From NCBI GenBank assembly GCA_963711215.1, contig CAVQDH010000008.1:62001-126000 (forward strand): a stretch of DNA of 64,000 bases. Direction: 5' to 3'. This stretch comes from WHUA01 sp963711215. Lineage in GTDB: Bacteria > Pseudomonadota > Alphaproteobacteria > UBA8366. This document shows, in pieces, positions 1 through 8,281 of the stretch (position 1 is its first letter; every line of letters starts with the position of its first letter). The translations under genes and the position numbers were made by a program. The notes below the pieces were generated by a model that ran no database searches, was not told where the DNA came from, and was given only the letters and a program-made list of their open reading frames with translations.

Positions 1-2
1 AG

Positions 3-137
3 ACCTATGAGGAAGTGCGGCGGGGCTACGGGCTCGACTGGCAGAACCTGGCCGCCTATCCCGGCAGCGATGCAATTCTCACGACGCTCGCCAAGACGCT
101 GCCCTGTATCCGGACGGATTGCGCGCCGACGCCATAG
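3..137 (+). CDS. C-terminal end of an unidentified protein (partial)
   Basis: An open frame enters from the left edge and ends at TAG 135-137, giving the last 44 residues of an upstream protein. The tail reads as coding (GYGLDWQNLAAYPGSD, ending in DCAPTP), with two cysteines near the end. No family can be named from this fragment. It lies 42 bases before the M20 peptidase start and could share a transcript with it. Confidence 0.5.
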   Translation, partial: TYEEVRRGYGLDWQNLAAYPGSDAILTTLAKTLPCIRTDCAPTP

Positions 138-179
138 ATGTATAAGGAATGCTGACGTATTTCAGCCGACGAGGCAGCG

Positions 180-1325
180 ATGGACGGGCAAAAGACGAAT
201 GCGCCGCGGGTCGACGGCGAAGAGATTCTCGACGGCATCCGGCAATGGGTGGAGATCGAGACGCCGACCTATGACGGCGAGGCGGTCAACAAGCTGGCCG
301 ACGTCGTCGAGGAAAGCATGCGGTCGCTGGGCGCCATTATCGAGCGCATCCCCGGCCGCGACGGGTTCGGCGACATCCTCAAGACGCGGACGCCCTGGGG
401 CGGCGACGGACCGGGCATTCTGGTGCTGAGCCATCTCGACACCGTGCATCCGAAGGGCAGCCTGGAGGACTACAATCCCTGGCGGCGTGAAGGCGATTCG
501 GTCTTCGGTCCGGGCATCTACGACATGAAGGCGGGCGCCTATCTCGCCTATTACGCCTATCAGCATCTCGTTCGTTCCGGCCGCGAGACACCGCTCCCCG
601 TCACTTTCTTTTACGTCCCGGAGGAGGAGATCGGCAGTCCGACGTCGCGCGCGGCCATCGAGGCCGAGGCGAAGAAGCACAAATACGTGCTGGTGACCGA
701 GCCGGCGCGCGAAGGCGGCAAGATCGTCACCGGGCGCAAGGGCGTCGGCCGGTTCTTCGCGACGGCGCGCGGCGTCGCGGCGCATTCGGGCTCGCGCCAT
801 GCCGATGGCCGCAGCGCGATCAAGGCGATGGCGCGCCTCGTCCTCGAGGTCGAGGCGATGACCGACTACGAGATCGGCGTGACCACCAATGTCGGGCTGA
901 TCAACGGCGGCACCGGCGTCAACGTGGTGCCGAAGGAATGCACGGCGGAGATCGACCTGCGCATCCCGACGCCCGAGCTCGCCGAGGAATACCAGCGGCG
1001 CATCCTCGGCCTGGCGAGCCGGGAGCCGGGCGTCGAGCTGGTCGTCACCGGCGGCATCAACCGCCCGCCTTATCAAAAGGACGACGGCATCCAGAAGCTG
1101 TTCGACCACGCCAGGGCGGTCTGTGCCGAAATCGGCTTCGATCTGCAGGACATGCATACTGGCGGCGGCAGCGACGGCTGTTTTACCGCGGCGCTCGGCA
1201 TTCCCACGCTGGACGGGCTCGGCGCGGACGGCGTCGGCGCGCACGCCCAGCATGAGCAGATCTATTTTTCTTCGCTCGAGCCCCGCGCCAAGATGTGGAT
1301 CCGCCTGCTGGAGACGTTGAGGTAG
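180..1325 (+). CDS. M20 family metallopeptidase (glutamate carboxypeptidase / CPG2-like)
   Basis: A 381-residue protein, the usual length for M20 (CPG2/ArgE/DapE) peptidases, which use two zinc ions to cleave amide bonds of N-acylated amino acids or small peptides. The first metal site is SHLDTVHP (His85, Asp87). GIYDMKAG carries the bridging Asp, and PEEEIGS (Glu148-150) holds the catalytic and metal-binding glutamates. A late His occurs in GAHAQHEQ after a HTGGGSDG motif typical of the CPG2 branch. The middle section (about 190-300) fits the dimerisation or lid domain. No signal peptide is visible, so it is probably cytosolic. The substrate cannot be decided from sequence. Family call is secure. 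Confidence 0.88.
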   Translation: MDGQKTNAPRVDGEEILDGIRQWVEIETPTYDGEAVNKLADVVEESMRSLGAIIERIPGRDGFGDILKTRTPWGGDGPGILVLSHLDTVHPKGSLEDYNPWRREGDSVFGPGIYDMKAGAYLAYYAYQHLVRSGRETPLPVTFFYVPEEEIGSPTSRAAIEAEAKKHKYVLVTEPAREGGKIVTGRKGVGRFFATARGVAAHSGSRHADGRSAIKAMARLVLEVEAMTDYEIGVTTNVGLINGGTGVNVVPKECTAEIDLRIPTPELAEEYQRRILGLASREPGVELVVTGGINRPPYQKDDGIQKLFDHARAVCAEIGFDLQDMHTGGGSDGCFTAALGIPTLDGLGADGVGAHAQHEQIYFSSLEPRAKMWIRLLETLR

Positions 1326-1396
1326 GGTGATGTTGCCGGCAGCGCCTGGTCGCTCCGAGCGGCCGAGCGTGCGTAGGCAGCGACGGGCTTCCATGG

Positions 1397-1476
1397 ATGC
1401 GCGGGTCAAGCCCGCGCATGACGTTTAATATGTCGATTCAATACCTTATCGTTACTCGCGGGCTTGATCCGCGAGT
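1397..1476. repeat. Pair of REP-like palindromes
   Basis: Two hairpin-forming elements sit in the 177-base gap between convergent genes. One is ATGCGCGGG / CCCGCGCAT (1397-1405 and 1411-1419). The other is ACTCGCGG / CCGCGAGT (1454-1461 and 1469-1476). The second, reverse-complemented, shares the core TCAAGCCCGCG with the first, so they are two copies in opposite orientation. Similar elements are widespread between genes in Alphaproteobacteria. They could protect mRNA ends or act as a weak bidirectional terminator here. Confidence 0.6.
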
Positions 1477-1502
1477 CCATCAGCGTTGGAATTACAAGTG
1501 TC

Positions 1503-2222
1503 TCAGGGACATCCCAACTGATCCGCCAGATCGATGAAATCCTTGGCGATGTAGTCGAAGTCGTGCTCGGCGCGGGTGTCCTTGTGCTGGTTCGGGCCGT
1601 ACTCGACCGGGCGCAGCACGAAGGCGGTGCGGAAGCCCTGCCGGCTCGCGGCGACGAGGTCGTTATTATGCGCCGCCGTCATCATGCAGGCTTCCGGCGG
1701 CAGGCCGAGCGCGTCCGCGCAGTTGATGTAGGCCTGCGGGCAGGGCTTGTAGTGGCGCACGACCTCGGAGCCGAGGATGACGTCCCAGGGCAGACCCGCA
1801 TGCTTCGCCATGTTGACCATCAGCGCGATGTTGCCGTTCGACTGCGTCGCCAGGATGAACTTCTTCTTGAGGCGCGTCAGCCCTTCGACCGAGTCCGGCC
1901 AGGGATCGAGCCGGTGCCAGGCCCGGTTCAGCCAGTCGATCTCCGCTTCCGGCAGCCCGCCGATGCCGTAGCGCTCGAGCAGGCTGTCGAGGTTCATCCG
2001 GTGCAGCACGTCGAGCTTGGCGAACGGGATCTCGCCCGACCGCACCCGCTCCATGGACGGGTGGTAGAGCTTGCGCCACTCCATCGCGAACTCGGTGCCG
2101 TCGATATTCCTGACGCCGTGCTTCTTGAAAAAGGCGTCGGCCTCGCGGGCGACGCTGGTGCGCCAGTCCACGACCGTGCCGAAGACATCGAAGGTAAGCG
2201 CCTTGACTTCCATTGCCGTCAT
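1503..2222 (-). CDS. Haloacid dehalogenase type II (HAD superfamily)
   Basis: A 239-residue HAD-superfamily hydrolase closest in layout to (S)-2-haloacid dehalogenases. Motif I is FDVFGTVVDW with the nucleophilic Asp followed by Thr. Motif II is ATQSNGN, the motif III lysine lies in HYKPCPQAY, and the final acidic region is around AAHNNDL, as in L-2-haloacid dehalogenases. The ATG at 2222 is chosen because AAGGAGGG lies just upstream; ATG 2213 is an alternative. It is the last gene of a minus-strand operon after the atuA-like gene and DUF4387. In that context it may act on a metabolite of the same pathway rather than on a haloacid. Confidence 0.82.
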   Translation of the reverse strand: MTAMEVKALTFDVFGTVVDWRTSVAREADAFFKKHGVRNIDGTEFAMEWRKLYHPSMERVRSGEIPFAKLDVLHRMNLDSLLERYGIGGLPEAEIDWLNRAWHRLDPWPDSVEGLTRLKKKFILATQSNGNIALMVNMAKHAGLPWDVILGSEVVRHYKPCPQAYINCADALGLPPEACMMTAAHNNDLVAASRQGFRTAFVLRPVEYGPNQHKDTRAEHDFDYIAKDFIDLADQLGCP

Positions 2223-2250
2223 CCGTCCCTCCTTCAACCCCTTGACCGGA

Positions 2251-2562
2251 TCAGTCGGGGATCTCGATATCGAGCAGCGGCGCATGCTGCTGCGCGCCAT
2301 AGACGTCGGTATCACCCGGATCGCCCGATGGCACAAGCCTCGGGATCGTGATCTTGATCGCATAGGCAACGTCGTAGGGAATGATCGCCACCTCGTTGTC
2401 CGACACGCCATAGAGCTTGGCGATGCGCTGCGGCGTGATGACGCCGCTGTCGCGCACGCGCCGGTAGGTTTCCTCATCCTCGAACATCATGTCGAGAGTG
2501 CAGAGCAGCGCGCCGGCATTCTTGGAGCGCAGCACCTGGGCCAGGTCGACCAATCGCGTCAT
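2251..2562 (-). CDS. DUF4387 domain protein
   Basis: A 103-residue protein that matches the DUF4387 family: starts VDLAQVLRSKNAGALLCTLDMMF, contains DNEVAIIPYDVAYAIK, and ends in DVYGAQQHAPLLDIEI. The function of the family is unknown. It is found either next to, or fused to the end of, AtuA/DUF1446 proteins, and here it starts 12 bases after the atuA-like stop with a good GAGGAGG ribosome site. This supports a two-subunit unit with the upstream gene. No signal or membrane segment. Confidence 0.85.
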   Translation of the reverse strand: MTRLVDLAQVLRSKNAGALLCTLDMMFEDEETYRRVRDSGVITPQRIAKLYGVSDNEVAIIPYDVAYAIKITIPRLVPSGDPGDTDVYGAQQHAPLLDIEIPD

Positions 2563-2574
2563 GATCCGTCCTCC

Positions 2575-3940
2575 TCAGACTTCAATCATCTCGATGGGGA
2601 ACGGCTCCAGCGGGTCGTCCAGCTCCATCGTGTGCCAGACGTTGAAGCCGTAGGTCATGCCGACGGGCATGTCGGACGGCGAGAACGGAATGGCGAGGTT
2701 TCCGGAGATGCACTTGCGGCCCGGGAAGTCCGTATGCAGCAGGGCATAGCGCGCCTTCGCCATGATCGCCTTGCTGGTGTCCTCGTCGTCCGCCAGCGTG
2801 TCGACCAGGAGCCCGATCTCATGCCCGACCGAATCGCGCATCGGCTCGCGCGCACCCATGGTCGCGTCCTTGCCGTAGATACGGATGTTGAGCCGGTAGG
2901 AGTCGGCGGCGATGCCGAGCGAGCGCGCCTCGTTGGCGACGCGCTCATGGCAAGAGGCGACGAACTCGTCGATCACCGAGATCAGCACCGGGTCGCGCAC
3001 GCCGGCGATGAAGACCGTGCGAAAGCCGGTCTTGCGCACGCCTTCGAGCTTCACGGTGTAGCTGTTCGACGGCTCGAAGCGGCTGCCGGTCACTTTGACC
3101 ACGCGCGGGTCGAGCTGCTCGTACTCCGACGCCGGTGGTGACCAGCGTGCCGTCCGGCTCGACCAGGTGATAGGGGCTGGGGTTTTCGTAGAGCGTGTGG
3201 GCGGCGATGCGCATGCGGGTGCAGCGCTTGTCCGGGTGGCCCGGCTCGACAAGGAAATAGCCGTCGCCCAGGGTGCCGAGCACGCAGTCCTGTCCGAAGC
3301 GGGGCGTCGTCACCTGGCCCGCGCATTCGATGATCTTGGCGAGATGCCAGACGAGGCCCGGCTCGTAGCCGCGCATGAGCGGGATCGCGGAATAGATCGA
3401 CGCGTCGGTCGCGCGGCCCGCGATGACGACCTGGGCGCCGTCCTCCAATGCCTTCTGGAAGGGCTCGACCCCCATCATGCCGACGCAGCGGTGCGTTTCA
3501 TCGATATTCTCGTCGGTCATCTCCGCGATCGGCCCAAGCGGCCGGATGAGGCCCTCGGCGCGCTTCTTCTTGAGATAGTCCTTGGGCTGTTCGGCGTGGA
3601 TGACGGCCATGCGGAAATTCAGGCCCTTCTCGCGCGCGATCTCCTCGGCGACCTCGCGCACGAAGGCGACCTGCGGGTCGCTGCCGCCGCCGCCGGCCGA
3701 GCCGATCAGCACCGGGATATTGTGCTCGATGCCCGCTTCGAGCATCAGGCCGAGGTCGCGCTTGATCGCCTGGCGCGAGACGAACGGGACGCCTTCGCCG
3801 AGATAGTATGGGCCCGGGTCCATCGAGCCGCCGTCGGCCGCGATGAAATCGGGCTTCAACGACATGCCGCGGCGGAAAGCCTCTTCGGTGTAGCCGTAGC
3901 CGAGCATCCCGGTGGTGGCCATCATGCGCAACTCAGTCAT
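2575..3940 (-). CDS. AtuA-like acyclic terpene utilisation protein (DUF1446), one-base insertion
   Basis: A DUF1446/AtuA-family protein of about 454 residues once one base is removed. The N-terminal part (MMATTGMLGYGYTEEAF, FIAADGGSMDPGPYYLG, IGSAGGGGSDPQV) and the C-terminal part (EYEQLDPRVVKVTGSRF to the end) lie in two frames that meet at 3126-3127, where an extra C on the plus strand breaks GVEYEQ. AtuA is named from the citronellol/geraniol pathway of Pseudomonas, but its biochemical role is unsettled and most homologues lie outside terpene clusters. The start at 3940 leaves a proper six-base gap after GGAGG; ATG 3946 would abut the ribosome site. It is first in an operon with DUF4387 and the HAD gene. 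The frameshift is probably an assembly error. Confidence 0.8.
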
Positions 3941-4165
3941 CGTCATCCTCCGTTCGCCGGCAGGGTCGCATGCCGGGCTTGCCGCAAAGGTTAACCCCGC
4001 TCCGTGACCGAGGACAAATATCGTGGATTTCCAAGATGTTTTGCGGGTCGCGAGCCTTAATATCGCCCAATTCTTTCCCAATAATCACCCAGAAACCACC
4101 CTGCTATGGCCTTTTACCCGGCTCAAGATGCCACCATCGCGAATGCGATACCGGAGCATAGAGCC

Positions 4166-4426
4166 ATGAAGCAGTTGAACCTAGCTGCCACTTTCGCCGC
4201 CGCAACGGTGTTGACGATCTTCGGCTTGACTTGCTGGCTGTTCGAGGGTCGTCCCTTCGAGCCGCCGATCAAGGCGGAACAGGCGGCCGCCCTCACACGA
4301 CAGGCCGAGATGTTCGGCGGCATGTTCGGCGTCCGGGGACCGAAATCCCTTCATGCTTCCGTCGACGGGAAGCGGGTCCCGGTAGACTACGAATACGTGA
4401 CGCCGGTGAGCGCCATTTCCCGTTAA
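4166..4426 (+). CDS. Small protein with N-terminal hydrophobic segment, unknown function
   Basis: An 86-residue protein. Residues 5-27 (LAATFAAATVLTIFGLTCWLF) form one strong hydrophobic segment, so it is either membrane-anchored or exported; there is no clear lipobox. The rest is polar and contains a duplicated-looking FGGMFGVRG stretch and a VDGKRVPVDYEYVTP tail. No family recognised. It stands alone, divergent from the atuA-like operon, and is followed by a textbook terminator, which supports it being a real transcription unit. Confidence 0.6.
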   Translation: MKQLNLAATFAAATVLTIFGLTCWLFEGRPFEPPIKAEQAAALTRQAEMFGGMFGVRGPKSLHASVDGKRVPVDYEYVTPVSAISR

Positions 4427-4531
4427 GTCTGTGGCGGCAACGCCTCTTTTGCAAAGGAATAGAACGCGCCAAACATGGAACTCCCCTCTGATAAAACTCC
4501 CTGAATAGTCGGTTACGCCACCGACGAAGAC

Positions 4532-4569
4532 GACCAGCGCCCGTCGCCAAACCGGGCGCTGGTCTTTTT
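4532..4569 (+). terminator. Rho-independent terminator
   Basis: A perfect 12-bp stem (GACCAGCGCCCG at 4532-4543 pairing with 4553-4564), a nine-base loop, then TTTTT. An outer pairing (CGACGAA before, TTCGTCG after) extends the structure, so it may work in both directions. It ends the transcript of the small protein at 4166-4426 and isolates hsp20. Confidence 0.88.
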
Positions 4570-4729
4570 CGTCGGGTTGATGCAAGGCGGTAAAAGGCCC
4601 ATCTTATGGCGCGATGGCAGGGCGCAATGCCTGCCGCCGCGGCGGATGCCCAGACGGGGTCCGAAGAGCGCGGCGCGGCAATCCCGTACCGCCGGCTACT
4701 CGCTCGTCCGATGAGGAGGAAGCTGACAG

Positions 4730-5152
4730 ATGTCGCGAGTTTCGATCTTCAACAGCCCCTTGCTGCTCGGATTCGATCAGTTCGAGCGCACGCTCGACCG
4801 GATCTCCAAGAAGGCCGCCGACGGGTATCCGCCCTACAATATCGAACAGCTTGGCGAGGACCGGCTTTGCATCACGCTCGCCGTCGCCGGCTTCGCCGAG
4901 GGCGACCTCGCCATCGAGACCGTCGACAACCAGCTGCTCATCCAGGGCAAGCAGCACGACGACGACAGCGGACGCGTTTATCTTCATCGCGGTATCGCGG
5001 CCCGGCAGTTTCAGCGCGCGTTCATACTCGCGGACGGTATCGTGGTAGAGGGTGCGCGGCTGGATAACGGCTTGTTGCACATTGATATTGTCCGTCCCAA
5101 GCCGCCAAGCCTCGTCCGAAAGATTAACATATCGACGCGAAACGGCCGGTGA
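4730..5152 (+). CDS. Hsp20 family small heat-shock protein (IbpA-like)
   Basis: A 140-residue alpha-crystallin-domain chaperone that holds unfolding proteins for refolding by DnaK/ClpB. The N-terminus (LLGFDQFERTLDRI ... YPPYNIEQ) is the class A (IbpA-type) form found in Alphaproteobacteria. The alpha-crystallin domain spans about residues 35-130, with GFAEGDLAIE and the conserved GxL-type motif in LDNGLLHIDI. GAGGAAGC lies 6-10 bases before the ATG. It is followed 64 bases later by DUF1150. Confidence 0.9.
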   Translation: MSRVSIFNSPLLLGFDQFERTLDRISKKAADGYPPYNIEQLGEDRLCITLAVAGFAEGDLAIETVDNQLLIQGKQHDDDSGRVYLHRGIAARQFQRAFILADGIVVEGARLDNGLLHIDIVRPKPPSLVRKINISTRNGR

Positions 5153-5216
5153 ATTAAGGAATCGGCAACAAAATTCGACCTAGATTCCCGTTAGCGGCAA
5201 GTCAGGAGAAACGGGA

Positions 5217-5432
5217 ATGATCGATATCCAGAAGCTCCGGGAGATATCGCAAGCCGACCTCGCTTTGCTCGGCGCCGACGACCTCGCTTACGTCCGGCGG
5301 ATAAATTTGGCCGAGGAGACGGTTTTCGCCGTCAACACCGCGGATGGGCGCCAGATTGCCGTTGCCGATGATTTCGAGACCGCGATCCTCGCGGCGCAGG
5401 AATACAGCTACTACACCGTCAGCGTGCACTGA
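5217..5432 (+). CDS. DUF1150 family small protein
   Basis: A 71-residue soluble protein matching DUF1150, a family of unknown function that is largely confined to Alphaproteobacteria. Signature segments are DLALLGADDLAYVRRI, FAVNTADGRQIAVADDFETA and the C-terminal EYSYYTVSVH. Its position directly after hsp20 recurs in the class in my recollection, suggesting linked expression. CAGGAGAAACGGGA before the ATG is a good ribosome site. Confidence 0.82.
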   Translation: MIDIQKLREISQADLALLGADDLAYVRRINLAEETVFAVNTADGRQIAVADDFETAILAAQEYSYYTVSVH

Positions 5433-5446
5433 CTCGCCGTGCCGCT

Positions 5447-5911
5447 TTACGCGGCGTGGCTCGTGGCCGTTTCCGTCAGCAGGGCGAACAATGCGTCCGC
5501 CCGGTCCGATCCCCGCAGCTTTTCGCAGGTGGCCTTGTCGCGCAGCAGGCGCGATACGCGCGCCAGGGCTTTCAAATGATCCGCGCCCGCATTCTCCGGC
5601 GCGAGCAGCATGAAAATCAGATCGACCGGCTGTTCGTCGATGGCATCGAAGTCGATCGCCGTCTCCAGCCGCGCAAAGAGACCGTAAAGCCGGTCGATGC
5701 CCGGCAGCTTGCCGTGCGGGATGGCGATGCCGTTTCCGACGCCGGTCGTGCCCAATCGCTCGCGCTCCAGCAGCACGTCGAAGATCGTGCGCTCGTGGAG
5801 CCCGGTCAGCGCCGCCGCATGCTTGGCGAGCTCTTGCAGCGCCTGCTTCTTGGACGTGGCATGCAGCTTGGGGATGACCCCTTCGGGCGACAGTAGATTA
5901 ACAATATCCAT
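5447..5911 (-). CDS. ptsN: Nitrogen-type PTS EIIA regulatory protein
   Basis: A 154-residue EIIA-Ntr domain protein. The phospho-accepting histidine is His66 in NGIAIPHGKL. EIIA-Ntr takes phosphate from the EI-Ntr/NPr relay and controls other proteins (potassium transport, sensor kinases) rather than sugar import. The family core (LLSPEGV, ALQELAKHAA, GIDRLYGLFARL, IFMLLAPENAGADHLKALARVSRLL) is complete. It is the last gene of the rpoN-hpf-ptsN order conserved across Proteobacteria. Its stop lies 14 bases from the convergent DUF1150 stop. Confidence 0.93.
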   Translation of the reverse strand: MDIVNLLSPEGVIPKLHATSKKQALQELAKHAAALTGLHERTIFDVLLERERLGTTGVGNGIAIPHGKLPGIDRLYGLFARLETAIDFDAIDEQPVDLIFMLLAPENAGADHLKALARVSRLLRDKATCEKLRGSDRADALFALLTETATSHAA

Positions 5912-5949
5912 CGGTACTCCTTCTGAGTCCGTACCGTTTCAGGCCGGGC

Positions 5950-6537
5950 CTAGGACCCCTCGTCCCGTGGGTCGACCCATCCGATGTTTCCATCGGTTCG
6001 CATATAGATCATGTTGAGGCCGCCATGCGCGCTGTTGCGGAACATCATAGCCGGCAGGCTCGCGAGATCCATCCGCATGACCGCCTCGCCGACCGACAGC
6101 GTTTCGATATGCGTTTGCATCTCCGCAATGATGACCGGCTGATCCGGTTCGGCATAGTCCTCTTCGTCCGGCTCCGCATACTCTTCCGCGGCAAGAACGT
6201 ATTGCGCAGCTCTCAGGACGTCTTCCTTGTGGTTACGCTCGCGGTGATGGTCGCGCAGGCGGCGCTTGTAGCGCCGCAGCCGCTTGGCCATGTGGTCCGC
6301 CGCCTCGTCGAACGAGGCATAGGGGTCGGCGGACCGCGCATGGCCCTGTACGATGATTCCTTTGCCGACGTGAACGGCGATGTCGGTTCGGAAGGTCGTG
6401 CCTTCCTTCGAGACCGTCACATCCGCATCGGTCGGATTGGCAAAATACTTCTCGACGATCGCGGGGATCTCGCGCTCGATATGCTCTCTCAACGAATCCC
6501 CGATATCGAGCTGTTTGCCGTTAACGGATAGCTGCAT
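5950..6537 (-). CDS. hpf: Ribosome hibernation promoting factor, long form
   Basis: A 195-residue HPF/RaiA-family protein. The N-terminal domain (about 1-100) binds the 30S decoding centre in resting cells; the C-terminal domain (about 135-190, HIETLSVGEAVMRMDLASLPAMMFRN and NMIYMRTDGNIGWVDPR) drives ribosome dimerisation in the long form. The two are joined by an acidic linker rich in E, Y and D (about 115-135). Long HPF is standard in Alphaproteobacteria. It sits between rpoN and ptsN, as expected. Confidence 0.92.
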   Translation of the reverse strand: MQLSVNGKQLDIGDSLREHIEREIPAIVEKYFANPTDADVTVSKEGTTFRTDIAVHVGKGIIVQGHARSADPYASFDEAADHMAKRLRRYKRRLRDHHRERNHKEDVLRAAQYVLAAEEYAEPDEEDYAEPDQPVIIAEMQTHIETLSVGEAVMRMDLASLPAMMFRNSAHGGLNMIYMRTDGNIGWVDPRDEGS

Positions 6538-6709
6538 CGTTTCCTGGGCCGGGCTTTACCGGCAGCGTAGATTTGCGCGACGGAGTCAGATGCCCGCGAT
6601 TAAGGGGCGGGACCATAGATAGGACACCCTATGGTGTCAATAGTCGCCCCCGACCGCTTCGGGTATCCTGGAACGTTCGTCTGATTGCTTCAACCTCAAG
6701 TCTAAGTCA

Positions 6710-8263
6710 TTAGAAACTTTGATTTTTCAGGCGGCGCCTCTGCACCGACGAGGGAATTTTCATCGCCTCGCGGTACTTTGCGACCGTCCGGCGCGCGATG
6801 TCGATCCCCTCTGCGTTAAGGATTTCCACGATCCGGTCGTCGGAGAGAATCTTGCCGGACGGCTCCTCGTCGATCAGCGCCTTGATTCGGAAGCGCACCG
6901 CCTCTGCCGAGTGGGCGGCGCCGCCGCTGAGGTCGGCGATTGCTGCGGAAAAGAAATACTTGAGCTCGAACAGGCCGCGAGGGGTATGAATGAATTTGTT
7001 CGTCGTGACGCGGCTGACGGTGCTTTCGTGCATCTCGATCGCCTCGGCGATGTCGCGCAGGACGAGCGGCTTCATGTGCTCGATGCCCTTGCGGAAAAAG
7101 GAATCCTGCTGCCGCGCGATCTCGGCGGACACCTTGAGGATGGTGGTCGCGCGCTGGTGCAGCGACTTGACCAGCCAGTTCGCCGACTGGAAACAGTCGT
7201 TGACGTACTCGCGCTCCTTCTTGTCGCGCACCTCGGCGCGGACGCGGGTGAAGTAGTCGACGTTGACGAGAACCCGCGGCAGCGTCTCGGGATTGAGCTC
7301 GACCGTCCAGCCGCCATCGGGATGCGGGCGCATGATGATGTCGGGGATGACGGTCAAGGCAATCTCGTGCTCGAACGCCTGCGCGGGCTTCGGATTGAGC
7401 GCGCGCAACTCCGACACCATGTCGGTAAGGTCCTCCTCGTCGACGCCGCAGAGCCTGAGCAGCGCGGCCTTGTCGTGCTTCGCGACGAGCTCGAGGTTAT
7501 CCAGCATCGTCTGCATTGCCGGGTCGAGCCGGTCGAGGTCGCGCAGCTGCAACGCGAGACATTCCTTCAGATTGCGCGCAAACAGGCCCGCCGGCTCGAA
7601 GCGCTGCATGACCTCGAGCACGCGCTCCACGCGATCGGGGGAGCAGTTGAGCCGTTCGCCGATCTGCTCGACCGGCTCGGAAAGCCAGCCGGCCGCGTCC
7701 AGCGCCTCGATCAGCTGAATGCCGATCATGCGGTCGACCGGGTCCGCGATATCGACGACGAGCTGCTCCATCAGGTGGTCGCGCAGGGTGGGTTGGTCGC
7801 TCACCGTCGCCTCGAGGTTACCCGTCCGTTCGACGAAGTCACTGCGCCCGCCGGCATTGCTGCTGAAGCGGTCGAGCCCGGCCGGATCGAGGCTGTCCGC
7901 CCCGTTCTCCCGCGCGGCGTCGCTGGGACCGTCTTCGCTCCACATCGTCTCATGATCGATGTCGAGCGGCGCATCGCTTTCGGACCGCATGGTGTCGGTC
8001 GCCGTCAGCTCGGCCGTGTCCCGGTTGGCGCCGGGCTCCAAGAAGCCATCGGTCGTTCCGGCTTCCCCGGCGGCGCGGGCTGCTTCGTCCGGCCCGTCGG
8101 CGTTTTCGTCCCGCTCCAGCATCGGATTGCGCAACAGCTCGTCTTCGACGTAGGCGGACAATTCGACATTGGACAGCTGCAGCAGCTTGATTGCCTGCTG
8201 CAACTGCGGCGTCATCACAAGCGATTGCGATTGCCGTAGGTCCAGTCGCGGGGTTATTGCCAT
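6710..8263 (-). CDS. rpoN: RNA polymerase sigma-54 factor
   Basis: A 517-residue sigma-54. Region I (RLDLRQSQSLVMTPQLQQAIKLLQ) contacts activators. It is followed by an acidic, variable region II (about 55-130), the core-binding domain (about 150-350), the helix-turn-helix region (IEMHESTVSRVTTNKFIHTPRG) and the RpoN box near the C-terminus (ARRTVAKYRE). All parts are intact. It directs nitrogen-related and other activator-dependent promoters. It follows lptB with an 18-base gap, the common order. Confidence 0.95.
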   Translation of the reverse strand: MAITPRLDLRQSQSLVMTPQLQQAIKLLQLSNVELSAYVEDELLRNPMLERDENADGPDEAARAAGEAGTTDGFLEPGANRDTAELTATDTMRSESDAPLDIDHETMWSEDGPSDAARENGADSLDPAGLDRFSSNAGGRSDFVERTGNLEATVSDQPTLRDHLMEQLVVDIADPVDRMIGIQLIEALDAAGWLSEPVEQIGERLNCSPDRVERVLEVMQRFEPAGLFARNLKECLALQLRDLDRLDPAMQTMLDNLELVAKHDKAALLRLCGVDEEDLTDMVSELRALNPKPAQAFEHEIALTVIPDIIMRPHPDGGWTVELNPETLPRVLVNVDYFTRVRAEVRDKKEREYVNDCFQSANWLVKSLHQRATTILKVSAEIARQQDSFFRKGIEHMKPLVLRDIAEAIEMHESTVSRVTTNKFIHTPRGLFELKYFFSAAIADLSGGAAHSAEAVRFRIKALIDEEPSGKILSDDRIVEILNAEGIDIARRTVAKYREAMKIPSSVQRRRLKNQSF

Positions 8264-8281
8264 CCGGAGTCGCTCGGCCGC

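Noticed and set aside
162..1409. 415-codon minus-strand frame opposite the M20 peptidase
   Set aside because: The plus-strand frame carries all M20 catalytic motifs; the antisense product is Arg/Asp-rich without a family.
2575..3940. Reading the two halves of the atuA-like gene as two separate genes
   Set aside because: Both halves align to one family in order, and one extra base joins them exactly.
6719..8239. 506-codon plus-strand frame opposite rpoN
   Set aside because: Antisense shadow of rpoN, whose RpoN box and region I are intact.
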